Source: Anomaloglossus baeobatrachus | Taxonomy: Eukaryota > Chordata > Amphibia > Anura > Aromobatidae | DNA: 64,000 bases | Assembly (NCBI RefSeq): GCF_048569485.1 | Contig: NW_027445228.1 | Span: 624,221 to 688,220, forward strand | Direction: 5' to 3' | Shown: one piece after another, positions 1 to 11,260 of the stretch | Position numbering within the stretch: the first letter of the stretch is position 1 | Layout: each line of letters opens with the position of its first letter | Program-made: the position numbers and the translations under genes | Notes under the pieces: model-generated | Told to the model about the DNA's origin: nothing | Database searches by the model: none | What the model saw: only the letters and a program-made list of their open reading frames with translations

Positions 1-29
1 TGACTCTTTCACCAACATTGAGATACAGT

Positions 30-111
30 ATTTATCTATCTATCTATCTATCTCTATCTCTCTATCTATGATTCTATCTCTATCTATCTATTATCTGTCG
101 TGTATCTATAT
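30..111. repeat. (ATCT)n microsatellite
   Basis: Impure tetranucleotide repeat of ATCT/CTAT type that grades into the longer pyrimidine-rich minisatellite that follows. No coding signal. Confidence 0.9.
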
Positions 112-1377
112 ATCCCTCTATCATCCATCCCTTTATCATCCATCCATCCCACTATCATCCATCCCTCCCTCTATCCCTCCCTCTATCTCTCCATTCATCC
201 CTCCCTCTATCCCTCCATTCATCCCTCCATTCATCCACCCATCCCTCCCTCTATCCCTCCATTCATCCCTCCATTCATCCCTCTATCATCCATCCATCCC
301 TCCCTCTATCCCTCCCTCTATCCCTCCATTCATCCCTCTATCATCCATCCATCCCTCCCTCTATCCCTCCCTCTATCCCTCCATTCATCCCTCTATCATC
401 CATCCCTATATCCCTCCATTCATCCCTCTATCATCCATGCATCCATCCCTCCCTCTATCCCTCCATTCATCCCTCTATCATCCATCCATCCCTCCCTCTA
501 TCCCTCCTTTCATCCCTCTATCCCTCCATTCATCCCTCCTTCTATCCCTCCATTCATCCCTCCATTCATCCCTCTATCATCCATCCTTCCATTCATCCCT
601 CTATCATCCATCCATCCCTCTATCCCTCCATTCATCCCTCTATCATCCATCCCTCCCTCCCTCTATCCCTCCTTTCATCCCTCTATCCCTCCATTCATCC
701 CTCTATCATCCATCCATCCCTCCCTCTATCCCTCCATTCATCCCTCCATTCATCCCTCTATCATCCATCCATCCCTGCCTCTATCCCTCCATTCATCCCT
801 CCCTCTATCCCTCCATTCATCCCTCTATCATCCATCCATCCCTCCCTCTATCCCTCCATTCATCCCTCTATCATCCATCCATCCCTCTATCCCTCCATTC
901 ATCCCTCTATCCCTCCTTCTATCCCTCCATTCATCCCTCTATCATCCATCCATCCCTCTATCCCTCCATTCATCCCTCTATCATCCATCCCTCCATTCAT
1001 CCCTCTATCATCCATCCCTCCCTCTATCCCTCCCTCCATTCATCCCTCTATCATCCATCCATCCCTCCCTCTATCCCTCCTTTCATCCCTCTATCCCTCC
1101 ATTCATCCCTCCTTCTATCCCTCCATTCATCCCTCTATTCATCCCTCTATCATCCATCCCTCCCTCTATCCCTCCTTTCATCCCTCTATCCCTCCATTCA
1201 TCCCTCCTTCTATCCCTCCATTCATCCCTCTATTCATCCCTCTATCATCCATCCATCCCTCCCTCTATCCCTCCTTTCATCCCTCTATCCCTCCATTCAT
1301 CCCTCTATCATCCATGCATCCCTCCCTCTATCCCTCCATTCATCCCTCCATTCATCCATCCCTCCATCCATCTTTGC
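112..1377. repeat. Pyrimidine-rich minisatellite
   Basis: About 1.27 kb built from short blocks such as ATCCCTCC, CTCTATCCCTCC, ATTCATCCCTCT and ATCATCCATCC in irregular order. The top strand is almost pure C/T/A with nearly no G, so two frames stay open for more than 400 codons and give Ser/Pro/Ile/His-rich peptides. I regard these as artefacts. The array probably grew from the adjacent ATCT microsatellite. Confidence 0.95.
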
Positions 1378-1451
1378 AGCTGAATAACCTGCTTCTGGTG
1401 TCTCACCTGCAGTATAGAGGTCAAGATAACAAAATCTTCCTATTGCTTTCA

Positions 1452-1690
1452 TTACAGGCAGTAGTTCAGTGGTAAAGCTGCTGCCTTTGAAACAATGAAC
1501 TCACAGCTCCATGAGTTCGAGTCCTGGCCGCCCTGAAAATCCAGAGCCCATGATAATTTAATTTAATTTATTCACTCCACTGAGGGGAGGAGCCGGGACA
1601 TCAGCTGTGAGCCGCGGGAGTGCGGGACAGCCCTGATAAATCGTGCAAGTCCCGCAGAATCCGGGACGGTTGGGAGGTATGTGATAGGCC
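1452..1690 (+). mobile_element. tRNA-derived SINE (probable)
   Basis: The head looks like a tRNA: an A-box-like TAGTTCAGTGGT near 1462 and a B-box-like GAGTTCGAGTCC near 1516, spaced as in RNA polymerase III internal promoters. It is followed by a tRNA-unrelated body that ends around TTGGGAGGTATG. A true tRNA is unlikely because the stems pair poorly and no clear anticodon arm is seen. A SINE or a tRNA pseudogene fits best. Flanking duplications were not found by eye. Confidence 0.55.
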
Positions 1691-2168
1691 AGGGCGTCAC
1701 ATATACATACCTGATATCTATAATTTAATTAGGACCACACACACACTCTTATATGTCCCATGCTGAATGGCGACAACAAAATCTGGTGCCTGAACAGCGA
1801 CCCACTATTCCTGAGAACCGCTGATCCAACCACCATGCCTTCCTCAGAAAGACAACTCAAGCTGTATCCAAAGGTAAGAAGCTTACTCTTACAATATTCA
1901 AATTTGATACGTGGAAATTTTGCAAATTTTCCCACCTGCAAAGAATGGAGAGGGCTGTAATTTTTATTGTAGATAAATTCAACTGTGACAGAATAAAAAA
2001 ACAATACAGAAAATTACATTGCATGATTTTTAAATAATGAATTTACATTTTATTGCATGAAATAAGTATTTGATACAATGGAAATACAGAACTTAGCATT
2101 TGGTACAGAAACCTTTGTTTACAGTTAGAGGTCAGACATTTCCTACAGTTCTTGACCCAGTTTGCAGA

Positions 2169-3390
2169 TGTCGCCCTGGGCAAGCCAGGGGACACAGGTC
2201 ACAACACCACCACACCCCACACTTCAGGTAGGCACATCACAGCTAACCAAAAATCCTTGTTGCCTTCCTCCAGAGGTTGATGATGCACACCAGGGGGTGG
2301 GCCAGGCGGTTGGCTCCGCCCACCAAGGAGCTCACAACACTGGAGGCAGGAAGAGACCAGGCAGATGAGTCCAGGAGGAGGAAATGGAAGGAGTGAAGAG
2401 TAGCCCAGGCAGGGCTTGAGTAAACAGCAGAAAGCCCAGGCAGGGCAAGTGTGAGGAGCTAAAGAGAGAGTGTGCAAAGCCTGAGAGCCCAGCTGTGTGT
2501 AGGGCTAGAACAGCAAGGTCAGCGACGGCGGTGACTGTCCGGAGGGGGACCGTTTGGAAGTTCCTGGAAGGACCCCGTTGGCTGTGTGCCCGGTGGTCTG
2601 GAGCAGTGTTCCGAAGGACAGTCAGCACCAGGGCAGGGGCCTCTCGGACCCCGGCAAGGCTAGGAGTCGCCAAATTTGCCGAATCCGTCAGTGACGGGGA
2701 CGCAGATCCCCCAACAACCAAGTCCCGATTGACGGCAACAGCCCGACCATTACCGGGGAGACACCGCCACCGCCAGGGCACCAGTTTCCCCAGGGCCAGC
2801 GCCTGCGGGCAAAGTGTAGAGCTCCTCCGGCCCAGATTGCAGTCGGGGAGCGGGTAACCGGAGGGAATCCACCGCTACCATCAGACAACACAGGTGCAAG
2901 GAAGAGAGACGTCACCGTCACCTACCGGGAGTGCAGGTGCAGCCGTCTGTGGGACCGTCCTACCAGCCGTTGGTTTACCGTACAAACTGTGTCCGTGTCT
3001 CAGGCTGAGTGAGTACCATAGTGCCGCAAGGCACAGCGCTGCCCCGCGTCCCTGCGCCCTCCAGGCCCTACACTTCACATCTCATCACCGGGCCCCGGGA
3101 TCACCAACCCCTACCCACGGAGGGGCAACACAACACCTGGCTGCTCCGCATCACCATCCCCGGGACCCCCACACTGAGCAGCGGTGGTGCAATCACCACA
3201 ACCGTGGGTGGCGTCACGAACTATAACAATCCCTTCACCCAACAAACACCCCCTTTCACTCACGGGCGAGGAGTGTCGCTCGAGAAACCCCGGGATCCGG
3301 CCCACCGCTCGAGCCACCACTGAGCAGCTGCCGGACCCGAGCAGAAGGGGTGAGCGCGGTGTGCTGACACCCTCCTCCCCGCCCGCGACA
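2169..3390 (+). repeat. 5' long terminal repeat
   Basis: Nearly identical to 5139-6361. GC-rich, with TG at the start and CA at the end. It contains GGCGTCACGAAC near 3208, a motif that recurs at the primer-binding-like site about 185 bp downstream. Confidence 0.95.
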
Positions 3391-3393
3391 ACT

Positions 3394-3411
3394 TGGCGTC
3401 ACGAACAGGAT
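3394..3411 (+). other. Primer-binding-site-like sequence
   Basis: TGGCGTCACGAACAGGAT lies three bases after the 5' LTR. It starts with TGG, as sites complementary to a tRNA 3' CCA end do, and resembles lysine-tRNA-type sites only loosely. The priming tRNA is not identified. Confidence 0.6.
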
Positions 3412-3659
3412 CTTACCGCTCTGCCGTCTGGTAGAGGTGCGCCTTGTTACCGCCAGAGGTATCCGGCAGAAAAATTTCAGAAGCCGCCATCTTTGACGCG
3501 AAAAGTTCCCGCTCGAGCGTCTTCTCGAGCAGTAGAGGCGCGAAGGCCAAAACCCCGCCCCGAGAGAGGAGGGGCCGGAAAGAGCTAAGGGGGACGTGAT
3601 GGTGGCTGGCTGCATGTGAACGCAGCTATAGAAGCAGGGACGCCAGGACCCTGCGGCCA

Positions 3660-4484
3660 TTGACTGGTTCCTGGAAGAGGCCGCTGCTAAAGATGCTGAG
3701 TCCGACCAACAACACCGTGGTCCCCGCGCCCGGCATGGCGGCGTGGGTGGAAGTCCGGACCGCCCAGATAAGCAGCCGTCTGCAGGTGCGCATGCAGCTC
3801 CTCCTGGAGGAGTGGGAGGCCGACATGGTGGAAGCGGTGGCTGCTATGCGGAGATGCGAGGTGGAGGAAGATTTGGAGGAACGGGTAAGAGACCCACGTC
3901 CCTGTATTCCCGAGGGATCGGCCGCTGCGGCTGAGGGGCTCGGCCTACACCCGTTCACCCTGCTGCCTCTCCCGCTACCCGCGTTAGCTGCTGCTGCCCC
4001 GCCACTAGGCCCGCTACCACCACCACCGGTAGCGGTACCCTGCCAATCCGCCCCGGCGGACCGACCTGCAGCAGAAGCTCATGACCACCCTGAACTGCTT
4101 CTATGGAAAAAGCCAAAGGCTGAGCCCGTCAGCAAAGATGCACCGGAGGCACGGCGGGGATGCAGCTGCCAGGAGGCAGAGCAGGCCATGTCACAGCGGG
4201 GTCCCTCATTACTGAAGGTGCCGGTCGTAGCCGACACGGAGGGACTCTGGCTGGGCCCGTCCCCCGCACACGCTGAACCGGAGCAAACAGAAAGTGCTCC
4301 CGGCTGGGAGCGACGGCAACAGCAGCTGCGCAGGGAGATCGACGCCCGAGAGGGGTGTAGAGCGGATGTGCATGCCCGCATGAATATGGAAGAAGATCGC
4401 CTGCAGCGAGCTACCATTGGGGTCCAGAGCGGTGCACCATGTGAAGGTGGCACTAGAGCCCCACGATTGAGCATGGACTGCTAA
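3660..4484 (+). CDS. Internal open frame of the LTR element, unknown protein (274 aa)
   Basis: The only long plus-strand frame in the interior, in the position of gag. The predicted protein has a proline-rich stretch in its first half and charged Glu/Arg/Gln-rich segments that may form coiled coils (around residues 40-85 and 210-250). I see no CCHC zinc knuckle, no protease DxG motif and no polymerase motif. It could be a gag-derived remnant or a non-functional frame kept open by high GC. I do not recognise the protein. Confidence 0.4.
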   Translation: MTGSWKRPLLKMLSPTNNTVVPAPGMAAWVEVRTAQISSRLQVRMQLLLEEWEADMVEAVAAMRRCEVEEDLEERVRDPRPCIPEGSAAAAEGLGLHPFTLLPLPLPALAAAAPPLGPLPPPPVAVPCQSAPADRPAAEAHDHPELLLWKKPKAEPVSKDAPEARRGCSCQEAEQAMSQRGPSLLKVPVVADTEGLWLGPSPAHAEPEQTESAPGWERRQQQLRREIDAREGCRADVHARMNMEEDRLQRATIGVQSGAPCEGGTRAPRLSMDC

Positions 4485-5127
4485 GCCGGCGGTCCTCCGC
4501 CTAGAAGTTGTCCCCGTTGGGATCAGAAGTCAGTGTGTTTGAAAAGTTTTGAAAAATGATAAGAAGAAAATGATTATACCGAAGAAGTTACCTGATTATC
4601 TGCTTGATTTGCAACCGGCTGGAGCTGGCACCGTTGTCCCTGTGGGGACCGTTTAAAAATGCATGGGAACTATCCATGGACAAGCCCGTGAACTTGCAGG
4701 GCACCACAAACGTTAAGTGGCTTGTAAATATGTTGGTTACCGTTACCGTTTCCGCAATGCCGCCTCCGGAGAGGCAGGTTGGAGGGAGGGCCCTGAGCAG
4801 AGCAGGCTAGGGCCCAGCCACCAAAGGAACCGGTGGCCACCCTCTGGAGGGCAAGGACAGATCCCGCTCGGGTAACTTGTGCTGGACTGTGGGTCAAGGG
4901 GTGCTGCCTGGGTTTTAGGGGCAGCATCAGGGCCAGGTTGCTTGGGTGGGAGAGAGCGGAAACCGTAGCCGTAAACCGTTGCAACGTTTAAGTAAATGTG
5001 CCTCCCGTCTTGGGAAGAGTTTTTGATTAAAAATGTATTTATGTTTTGCTTAACCCTTGTTACCCCCTTTTTACAGAAAAATAAAATCGGTGTAGGACGG
5101 CAGCCCGCGGACGGTCTGCATTTTGCT

Positions 5128-5138
5128 AAGGGGGAATG
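5128..5138 (+). other. Polypurine tract
   Basis: AAGGGGGAATG immediately precedes the 3' LTR, the expected place for plus-strand priming. Confidence 0.7.
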
Positions 5139-6361
5139 TGTCGCCCTGGGCAAGCCAGGGGACACAGGTCACAACACCACCACACCCCACACTTCAGGTA
5201 GGCACATCACAGCTAACCAAAAATCCTTGTTGCCTTCCTCCAGAGGTTGATGATGCACACTAGGGGGTGGGCCAGGCGGTTGGCTCCGCCCACCAAGGAG
5301 CTCACAACACTGGAGGCAGGAAGAGACCAGGCAGATGAGTCCAGGAGGAGGAAGTGGAAGGAGTGAAGAGTAGCCCAGGCAGGGCTTGAGTAAACAGCAG
5401 AAAGCCCAGGCAGGGCAAGTGTGAGGAGCTAAAGAGAGAGTGTGCAAAGCCTGAGAGCCCAGCTGTGTTGTAGGGCTAGAACAGCAAGGTCAGCGACGGC
5501 GGTGACTGTCCGGAGGGGGACCGTTTGGAAGTTCCTGGAAGGACCCCGTTGGCTGTGTGCCCGGTGGTCTGGAGCAGTGTTCCGAAGGACAGTCAGCACC
5601 AGGGCAGGGGCCTCTCGGACCCCGGCAAGGCTAGGAGTCGCCAAATTTGCCGAATCCGTCAGTGACGGGGACGCAGATCCCCCAACAACCAAGTCCCGAT
5701 TGACGGCAACAGCCCGACCATTACCGGGGAGACACCGCCACCGCCAGGGCACCAGTTTCCCCAGGGCCAGCGCCTGCGGGCAAAGTGTAGAGCTCCTCCG
5801 GCCCAGATTGCAGTCGGGGAGCGGGTAACTGGAGGGAATCCACCGCTACCATCAGACAACACAGGTGCAAGGAAGAGAGACGTCACCGTCACCTACCGGG
5901 AGTGCAGGTGCAGCCGTCTGTGGGACCGTCCTACCAGCCGTTGGTTTACCGTACAAACTGTGTCCGTGTCTCAGGCTGAGTGAGTACCATAGTGCCGCAA
6001 GGCACAGCGCTGCCCCGCGTCCCTGCGCCCTCCAGGCCCTACACTTCACATCTCATCACCGGGCCCCGGGATCACCAACCCCTACCCACGGAGGGGCAAC
6101 ACAACACCTGGCTGCTCCGCATCACCATCCCCGGGACCCCCACACTGAGCAGCGGTGGTGCAATCACCACAACCGTGGGTGGCGTCACGAACTATAACAA
6201 TCCCTTCACCCAACAAACACCCCCTTTCACTCACGGGCGAGGAGTGTCGCTCGAGAAACCCCGGGATCCGGCCCACCGCTCGAGCCACCACTGAGGAGCT
6301 GCCGGACCCGAGCAGAAGGGGTGAGCGCGGTGTGCTGACACCCTCCTCCCCGCCCGCGACA
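5139..6361 (+). repeat. 3' long terminal repeat
   Basis: Near-identical partner of 2169-3390. It is followed directly by CAGA, the second copy of the target duplication, and then by Tc1 sequence. Confidence 0.95.
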
Positions 6362-6981
6362 CAGACACTGCAGCAGGGATTTTGGTTCACTCCTCCATAC
6401 AGATCTTCTCCAGATCTTTCAGGTTTCTGGGCTGTCACTGGACTGCATTGAGTTTCAGTTCCTTCCAAAGATTATCTATTAGGCTCAGGTCCTTAGTTGC
6501 CCTGTGTGTTTCGGGTCATCGTCATGCTGTAAGGCCAAGCCACGACCCATCTTCAATGCTCTAACACTAATTCTATTTTGGTTTCACTTGACCACATGAC
6601 CGTCTCCCATGCCTCCATGGATCATCCAGATGGTCACTGGCAAGATTCAAATGAGCCTGGATGTGCTGACATGAGCAGGGGGACCCTGTGTGCCCTGCAG
6701 AATTTTAAACCATGATGGCATAGTGTGTTACGGTAATATTTGAATAAACTGTGGAAGAGAAAGCGCAATAGGGTCTTACCCAATATATACCAAGAAAAAT
6801 ATAAAAGTTTGCACTCACCTCGAGGAGTTGTGCCAGTCACAACTCCTGTATAAGCATATGGTGTTTAGGTGAACTCTGCTGCAGCCCCCGTGGTAGATAA
6901 CAGAGAGTAATAGAAAAGGGGTTTATGCCATGCTATTCACCAGGAGAGAGGACAAGAAGATGATCAATATTCCTTTATAGT

Positions 6982-7032
6982 AGCTTGTCTACGCGTTTCA
7001 GGAGCTCTGCTTTCTTCATCAGGACATACAGC
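6982..7032 (-). ncRNA. Hammerhead ribozyme motif in PLE tail
   Basis: On the minus strand the core reads CTGATGA (7022-7016), then a hairpin region closing over AGA, then GAAA (6999-6996), then CGCGT and A. This matches the hammerhead core CUGANGA / GAAA / UH. Stem III is minimal: ACGCGT is self-complementary, as in the dimer-favouring hammerheads known from Penelope-like elements. Stem I can form four Watson-Crick pairs (TGTC with GACA). Stem II is weakened by a mismatch and a bulge, so activity is uncertain. Confidence 0.65.
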
Positions 7033-7530
7033 ACAAAAACAACATATCTGCTGCTGATCCAAAGATCCCAGCATAAATACAAGAGAGAGGAAAAAAAAGC
7101 AAGGAAAGCCCCCAAAATAAAAAAATTGGCGGACTGGAATGACGCATATAGCAGGAAAACATAACATATCCAAATAAAAAGATAAATTGGAAACAGATTA
7201 ATAATCATTTAAAAACATGCTATAAAATATTTAGACAGACAGAATTTTTTCGGAATAAAATATAAAGAGATCTAAAAAATAAAATAAATTGATTGTTTAA
7301 AAACTTTCAGAGCTTTTCTTTGTTCTAGAACCAGTGACCCTTTAGGGTTAATGTGCATAGATAGGAATCTGAAAAGCTACTATTGGATGTGCCACCAGGG
7401 AATTAGTAGTGTCCACGGTAGAACAGCAGTCATAGAATCAAAGTGGAAGGAGCAAAAAGAATGAAATCCCCTTATTATATCTTTAGTGATAAAAATTAAT
7501 TTAATAGGGTGGCTTTCAGCCGCAAAAAGA

Positions 7531-8817
7531 GGGAACGATGTTCACGACCTTTGACGGATATATCCGTCATGGAGCGTGTGCCGCTAAGCCCCGCTCCCTG
7601 CCGCGGGCAGGATGCGGCGATCTGCGCACATATCAGCTGTTTTTAACAGCTGACATGTGTGCCTGCATGTTACCAGTGGAATCGCATTCCACCCGTAACA
7701 TTAACCCCTTACATCTCGCTGCCAAAGTCTGGCAGCAAGATGTATATACACGCGGTCATGATTTTTACTTACCGTCGCCCCCACCGAAAGTCATGTGAGT
7801 GATCACGTGACTTCCTGTGGTTGCCATGGTAGCTCAGGATCGTGTGATGACGCCTGCAGCTATGACGAGTCACTTTCGTTTTCACTCGGCCCAGAGCCGA
7901 ATGAAACAGGAAGTGATCAAATCTGCTGTTTACAGCTGTATAGCTGTGATCAGCAGATAGGGCAGAGTGATCGGATTGCTGATCGCTATAACCCCCTAGG
8001 GGGACTAGTAAAATAAAAAAAAGTTAAAAAAAAAAGTTTTAAAAAATTAAAAAAAAACCAAAACCTAAAAGTTCAAATCACCTCCCTTTTACCCCATTGA
8101 AAATTAAAGGTTAAAAAAAAAAAAAAAATATACACATATTTGGTATCGCCGCGGTCAGAAATGCCCGATCTATCAAAATATAAAATCAATTAATCTTATT
8201 GGTAAACGGCATAGTGGCAAAAAAATTCCAAACACCAAAATTACGTTTTTTGGTTGCCGCTAGTTTTACGCAAAATGCAATAACAGGCGCTCAAAACATA
8301 GCATTTGCGCAAAAATTGTACCATTAAAAATGTCAGCTCAAGACGCAAAAAATAAGCCATCACTGAGCCATAGATCCCGAAAAATGAGAACGCTACGAGT
8401 TTCGGAAAATGGCGCAAAACTTACGCCACTTTTATTGGACAAGCTTGTGAAATTTTTTTAACCCCTTAGATGCAAGTATACCTACACATGTTTGGTGTCT
8501 ACAAACTCGCACCGACCTCAGGCATCACAATGACACATCAGTTTTACCATATAGTGAACACTGTGAATAAAACATCCCAAAAACTATTGTGCCATCTCAC
8601 TTGTTTTGCAGTTTTTCCACACTTGGATTTTTTTGCTGTTTTCCAGTACACCATATGGTAAAACGTATGGTTTAATTTAAAAGTACAACTTGTCCCGCAA
8701 CAAACAAGCCCTCATATGCAAGATTGACGGAAAAATAAAAAAGTTACGGCTCTCGGAAGAAGGGGAGCAAAAAACAAAAGCGCAAAAAGGAAAGTGCCCG
8801 GGGGCTGAAGGGGTTAA
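7531..8817. mobile_element. Non-autonomous TTAA-target element (piggyBac-type, probable)
   Basis: The right end is AAGGGG followed by TTAA (8814-8817). The left end, TTCACGACC near 7539, resembles the complementary CCCCTTCA-type terminus but is diverged. The interior has AT-rich stretches and self-complementary GC-rich blocks (for example the two halves of AACAGCTG around 7640-7655). No transposase frame. Family assignment rests on the TTAA target and on similarity of ends to 39522-44005. Confidence 0.6.
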
Positions 8818-9190
8818 TGAGAAAGGAAGAAACAGAAACAAGGAAAGAGAAGCCTATTTTACAGCACAGCGTGGAAGTAGGTGGCAGAGTAATCAGTACT
8901 AAGCTTTCCTTCGTTGACTGTGTCCGAACTGGGAGTGAAACAAGGTCAAAACCGTGGAAAAAAGTGCGCATGGCAGTAATGTCATCAGAGGTTCAGGGTT
9001 GTATAATTCTAGCACGTTATTTGTCATCAGTGTGCTTTTTGGAAAAATCACAATCCGACCAGCTGACTGTGGATCTGAGTAATAGCGTGCATGTTATGGA
9101 GCACAAGCATACCAGCAGAATACTGAGGCTCACAGTTCTACACCATACACCAAAAAATATCTCTGGAATTCAAAGATTTTCTAGGGACCC

Positions 9191-9387
9191 TTAATGGAAC
9201 AGATCGGTGACCTCATTGAGACCCACTGGTTTCAAGGTGTTTAGCTTGTAGATCCAGTAGGTCTCTTTTCTGTTCAGGACTGCCACTCGATTGTGTGTCT
9301 GAGGGGGAACATGGTCAATAGGGGTGACCCTAATTTTTGCCTTTTTCCCATGTTCAATTGTAGTGTGTCTCGATAGCCCATGTAGCA
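9191..9387 (-). pseudogene. PLE endonuclease C-terminal fragment
   Basis: The minus strand encodes a peptide containing 'NRKETYWIYKLNTLKP' and 'GLNE', the conserved C-terminal signature of GIY-YIG endonucleases of Penelope-like (Neptune-type) elements. It is cut on its upstream side by the DIRS element that starts at 9388. Confidence 0.8.
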
Positions 9388-10394
9388 TAAAACCAATTTC
9401 CAGAATGTCCCTCAGGACAGCACCACAGGAGGAGTTAATCCCCTTGACCTATACAGGGACAGGATCACAGAGAGGTTTAAAAGGCCCCTCCCACCTCCAG
9501 TGTTTTTCCTGTCCCTTCAGGAGACAGACGCATGAGAGGTGCTCCTAGAGTGGAGCTATTTTATCTTTTGGAATTTCATCATACGAACTTAAGAAGTATG
9601 GGCTCAGGGGGATCGGGGGTCTCTGGCTTCCCTTCACCCTGTCAAGTCGCCTGGGGCCAACATCTCTCGAAGAGAGGTCCCTCAGCCATTGCTCGCTGTA
9701 TGAGAACGGACTCATTGAGATCGGGGGGTCTCTGCCTTCCCTTCTCTCTGTCAAGAGGTCCGGGGCCGACACCTCTCCAAGAGAGGTCCCTCAGCCATCA
9801 GCGCACCATCTGCAATGATGTGGTCTTCCTGCCCATGATGCTACTTCTCTTCATGGAGGGCTCTTGGCATTACCCAGTTTTCTCTATCCCTCTAAGGTTT
9901 GGAGGTGGAGAGAAGGGTGAAGCCACAGCACAGTGGAGGCTGCACAGGTAAGTGCACTGGGAATTTGCGGGGCCTCTGGGCTGACTCAAGCTGCATGCCT
10001 TATGCAAACCTGGGCCTCATGCACAAAAATTTAGCCTTGGAACTTTCTAAGTAATTATGCTGCATGGTGAGGTTGCTGCCTCATGTTCTGCTGGGATCAG
10101 CAGACCTCATGTTTAAGTTCAGAATTTACCTGTTGATGGAACCTTATGTTGATCCTCCTATTGTGGTTTAATAACACTCAGTTGATTCCACGATTATCTC
10201 ACCAGACCGGGTTCTGTCTGATTTACTCCTTCTATAGGAGGAAAAATTGTGGCTATAACACATTATCTCGCATTTGGAACTTGCCCTCCAGCTGAACCTC
10301 AAGGTGAGTTAATTGGTTCAGGTGTGACTAATTTGGCATTTAGGATACCACTCATGTAGTAGGTGTATCCTTAAGTTCACAGGTGAATTACTCT

Positions 10395-11260
10395 TAAGGG
10401 CAACTCTGATGGGGCCTCACAACTCTGGCCTCGCGCCTCAGGGTTCTGGCCTTGTGATGACTCTGGCTCACGCCTCGAAGCCTCACTGCTCCAGCCTGAC
10501 GGCTCATGTGGCCTCGCGCCTCCTGGCTCCGGCCTCGCGCCTCCTGGCTCGTACCTCACAAACGTGGGGCTCCCGCATCGCACCTCACGGCTTTGGCCTC
10601 GGCCCACACGCCACACAGCTCTGACCACACGCTGGCTTGGCACCTTGGGACAGTCAAGGCCTCACTGCTTGACGTCTCTGGTCTTACTGTTTCTCAGCCT
10701 TGCCCTTCATGGCTTGGCTTCACTGGCTCTCGGCCTCTGGGCTTGGGCCTTGTGCCTCTGGGCTTGGGCCTTGTGCCTCTGGGCTTGGGCCTTGTGCCTC
10801 TGGGCTTGGGCCTCTGGGCTTGGGGCTTGGGCCTCTGGCCTCTGGGCTTGGGCCTCTGGGCTTGGGGCTTGGGCCTCTGGGCTTGGGCCTTGGGCCTCTG
10901 GACTTGGGCCTTGGGCCTCTGGGCTTGGGGCTTGGGCCTCTGGGCGCTTGGGCTTCTGGGCTTGGGGCTTGGGCCTCTGGCCTCTGGGCTTGGGACTCTG
11001 GGCTTGGGACTCTGGGGGCTTGGGACTCGGCGCTTGGGCCTTGGGGCTCGGGCCTCTGGCCTCGGGCCTCTGGGCTTCCGCCTTGGGCTTCCTGTTTCTG
11101 GCCTTGCGCCTCTGGCATTGTGCCTTGTGCCTTTTGGCCTTGCGCCTCTGGCATTGTGCCTTGTGCCTATTGGCCTTGCGCCTTTTGGCCTTGCGCCTCT
11201 GCGCCTTTTGGCCTTGCGCCTCTGCGCCTTTTGGCCTTGCACCAGTGGCCTAGTCCCTTG
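10395..11260. repeat. GC-rich imperfect tandem repeat
   Basis: Blocks of CTCTGGGCTTGGGC (about 15 bp) at 10730-11060 and of CCTTTTGGCCTTGCG with CCTCTGG at 11090-11250, preceded by looser GCCTCGCGCCTC repeats. Long open frames on both strands (Leu/Gly/Ala-rich) are artefacts of the repeat. Confidence 0.85.

Larger units (their letters stand above)
2169..6361 (+). mobile_element. Non-autonomous LTR retrotransposon (fossil, young)
   Basis: Two direct repeats of about 1222 bp flank a 1.75-kb interior. The repeats start TGTCGCCC and end GCGACA, giving TG...CA ends. The 4-bp sequence CAGA lies on both sides (2165-2168 and 6362-6365) as a target-site duplication. A primer-binding-like site follows the left LTR and a purine tract precedes the right one, so the element reads on the plus strand. 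The LTRs differ at only about five positions (about 0.4%), which suggests an age of a few million years or less under ordinary neutral rates. The interior has one open frame and no recognisable protease, reverse transcriptase or integrase, so it must have moved with borrowed enzymes. Family (Gypsy-like or ERV-like) is unresolved. Confidence 0.93.
2004..6731 (-). mobile_element. Tc1-like transposon relic, split by an LTR element
   Basis: Two pieces (2004-2168 and 6362-6731) belong to one minus-strand Tc1-like transposon. The left piece has the AT-rich terminal region (ATAAGTATTTGATAC). The right piece, read in reverse, gives degraded transposase text resembling '[14 protein letters not shown]' (here DLSLIDNLWKELK) and an EW-type C-terminal region. 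The LTR element at 2169-6361 sits exactly between them. The transposase is broken and its N-terminal part is missing beyond 6731, where a different repeat begins. The family resembles, but is not identical to, the Tc1 copies at 26.9 and 33.4 kb. Confidence 0.8.

Noticed and set aside
68-1387. 439- and 427-codon frames rich in Ser/Pro/His
   Set aside because: Produced by the pyrimidine-rich minisatellite; overlapping frames are open because stop codons are absent from the repeat unit.
1455-1535. Functional tRNA gene
   Set aside because: A- and B-box-like sequences are present, but the acceptor and anticodon stems do not pair well. It fits a SINE head better.
1754-1875. Possible exon: ATG frame (MLNGDNKIWCLNSDP...) followed by GGTAAGAAG
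   Set aside because: Short, no recognised domain, no acceptor or second exon, and it lies among repeats. The donor match alone is weak evidence.
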